From Chloroflexaceae bacterium (GTDB lineage: Bacteria > Chloroflexota > Chloroflexia > Chloroflexales > Chloroflexaceae): 64,000 bases of DNA. The notes below the pieces were generated by a model. That model was not told where the DNA came from, searched no databases, and worked only from the letters and a program-made list of their open reading frames with translations. Location: positions 124,001-188,000 of the forward strand of contig JANWYD010000005.1 in NCBI GenBank assembly GCA_025057155.1, read 5' to 3'. Positions 63,530-64,000 of the stretch are shown one piece after another (within the stretch, counting starts at the first letter, position 1; each line of letters begins with the position of its first letter). The position numbers and the translations under genes are program-made.

Positions 63530-64000
63530 GTGCCCCCTGGGTGGACAATCTGGTTCACGGGCTTGCCCGGCGCGGGCAAAACGACGCTCGCCCGCGCGGT
63601 GCAGGAGCGTCTGTGGCGCCGCGGAGTCGTAGCCGTGGTGCTGGACTCTGATGCGGCGCGCCCGGTGCTCGCGCCGGAGGCGGGGTACAGTGGGCCGGCT
63701 CGCGACCGGTTCTACGGCCAGTTGGCGGCCCTGGCGCGCCTGTTGAACCAGGAAGGCGCCAATGTGCTTGTCGCTGCTACAGCCCACCGGCGCGCCTATC
63801 GCGCCGTGGCGCGGCTGGCCCTGGCGCCGCGCTTCGCCGAGGTCTGGGTGCGTTGCTCGCCGGAGGTGTGCCGTAAGCGTGATCCGAAGGGTCTGTACGC
63901 CCGCGCCGCCGCTGGCGAGATCGCCGATCTGCCGGGCCTGCACGTACCCTACGAGCCGCCCGAGGCGGCCGAGGTGATTGTGGATAGCGACCGCGAGCCG
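63530..64000 (+). CDS. Partial adenylylsulfate-kinase-like P-loop kinase
   Basis: The frame runs off the right edge after 157 codons. It begins WTIWFTGLPGAGKTTLARAV, the APS-kinase (CysC) opening with Walker A GLPGAGKT. VVLDSDAAR replaces the usual LDGDN-x-R, and VWVRCSPEVCRKRDPKGLYARA matches the later CysC motif. APS kinase makes PAPS from APS and ATP; the changed DGDN motif leaves open a related kinase, for example for another small molecule. The start is uncertain: GTG 63530 with AGGA upstream is preferred, but ATG codons at 63473 and 63464 are in frame, and a TTCCCGG / CCCGGAA hairpin lies between. No sulfate-assimilation gene is visible nearby. Confidence 0.7.
   Translation, partial: MPPGWTIWFTGLPGAGKTTLARAVQERLWRRGVVAVVLDSDAARPVLAPEAGYSGPARDRFYGQLAALARLLNQEGANVLVAATAHRRAYRAVARLALAPRFAEVWVRCSPEVCRKRDPKGLYARAAAGEIADLPGLHVPYEPPEAAEVIVDSDREP

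Overview
The window is GC-rich, densely coding bacterial DNA with short intergenic gaps. I recognise no rRNA, tRNA, CRISPR array or transposase gene. The gene content suggests a member of the Chloroflexota (class Chloroflexia, Roseiflexus/Chloroflexus-like). The reasons are a fused fructose PTS (EIIA-HPr-EI) beside a double-EIIB transporter, many large GT-C-type membrane proteins, NEW3-domain/ABC-2 operons, TATAAT boxes set for leaderless mRNAs, and families of small intergenic repeats. This assignment is an inference from gene content, not from a marker gene.

Layout. 1-8 kb: a partial helical protein cut by the left edge, hypF (NiFe-hydrogenase maturation), an ADP-ribose-type Nudix hydrolase, a GT-C-like membrane protein and a DUF1269-like protein. 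7.6-11 kb: a marR - MFS exporter - M19 dipeptidase transcription unit whose last gene has been split off by a small mobile repeat, then a 37-residue membrane protein with its own terminator. 11-18.6 kb: cytochrome P450, UbiB/ABC1 kinase-like protein, DgkA-type lipid kinase, a translationally coupled pair of membrane-anchored proteins (coiled coil plus twin HhH; Ig-like repeats plus SH3b), and a phosphoglycerate-mutase-family phosphatase. 19-37 kb: a minus-strand surface-glycan region with five polytopic or group-1 glycosyltransferase-like proteins, a methyltransferase and a tandemly duplicated cassette (anchored lectin-like protein plus secreted beta-propeller). 37-41 kb: a NEW3 membrane protein with an ABC-2 transporter. 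41-46 kb: a NACHT/STAND-like P-loop protein with HEAT repeats, and a response regulator fused to a RodZ-like HTH and a C-terminal membrane anchor. 46-54 kb: a PhaC-like alpha/beta hydrolase, a small membrane protein, a DUF4118-type sensor kinase, a CDF metal exporter, a second phosphatase and a paralogue of the first GT-C protein. 54.8-61.2 kb: fruA-fruB-fruK with a divergent DeoR-family regulator and three candidate operators. 61.3-64 kb: a NarL-type sensor kinase, Hsp20 and a partial APS-kinase-like protein.

The most unusual non-coding content is a set of repeat families. One is a MITE-like element of about 175 bp (three copies) with terminal inverted repeats and 8-11-bp flanking target duplications. 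One copy sits on the start codon of the dipeptidase gene and another is nested inside a second, ~140-bp terminator-like element. Others are a TTTTGGA heptamer array with a conserved tail, inverted octamer arrays, and a palindromic repeat that appears to have inserted in frame into a glycosyltransferase gene. Three genes (hypF, dgkA, a sensor kinase) share an identical TATAAT-N6-ATG arrangement, predicting leaderless mRNAs.
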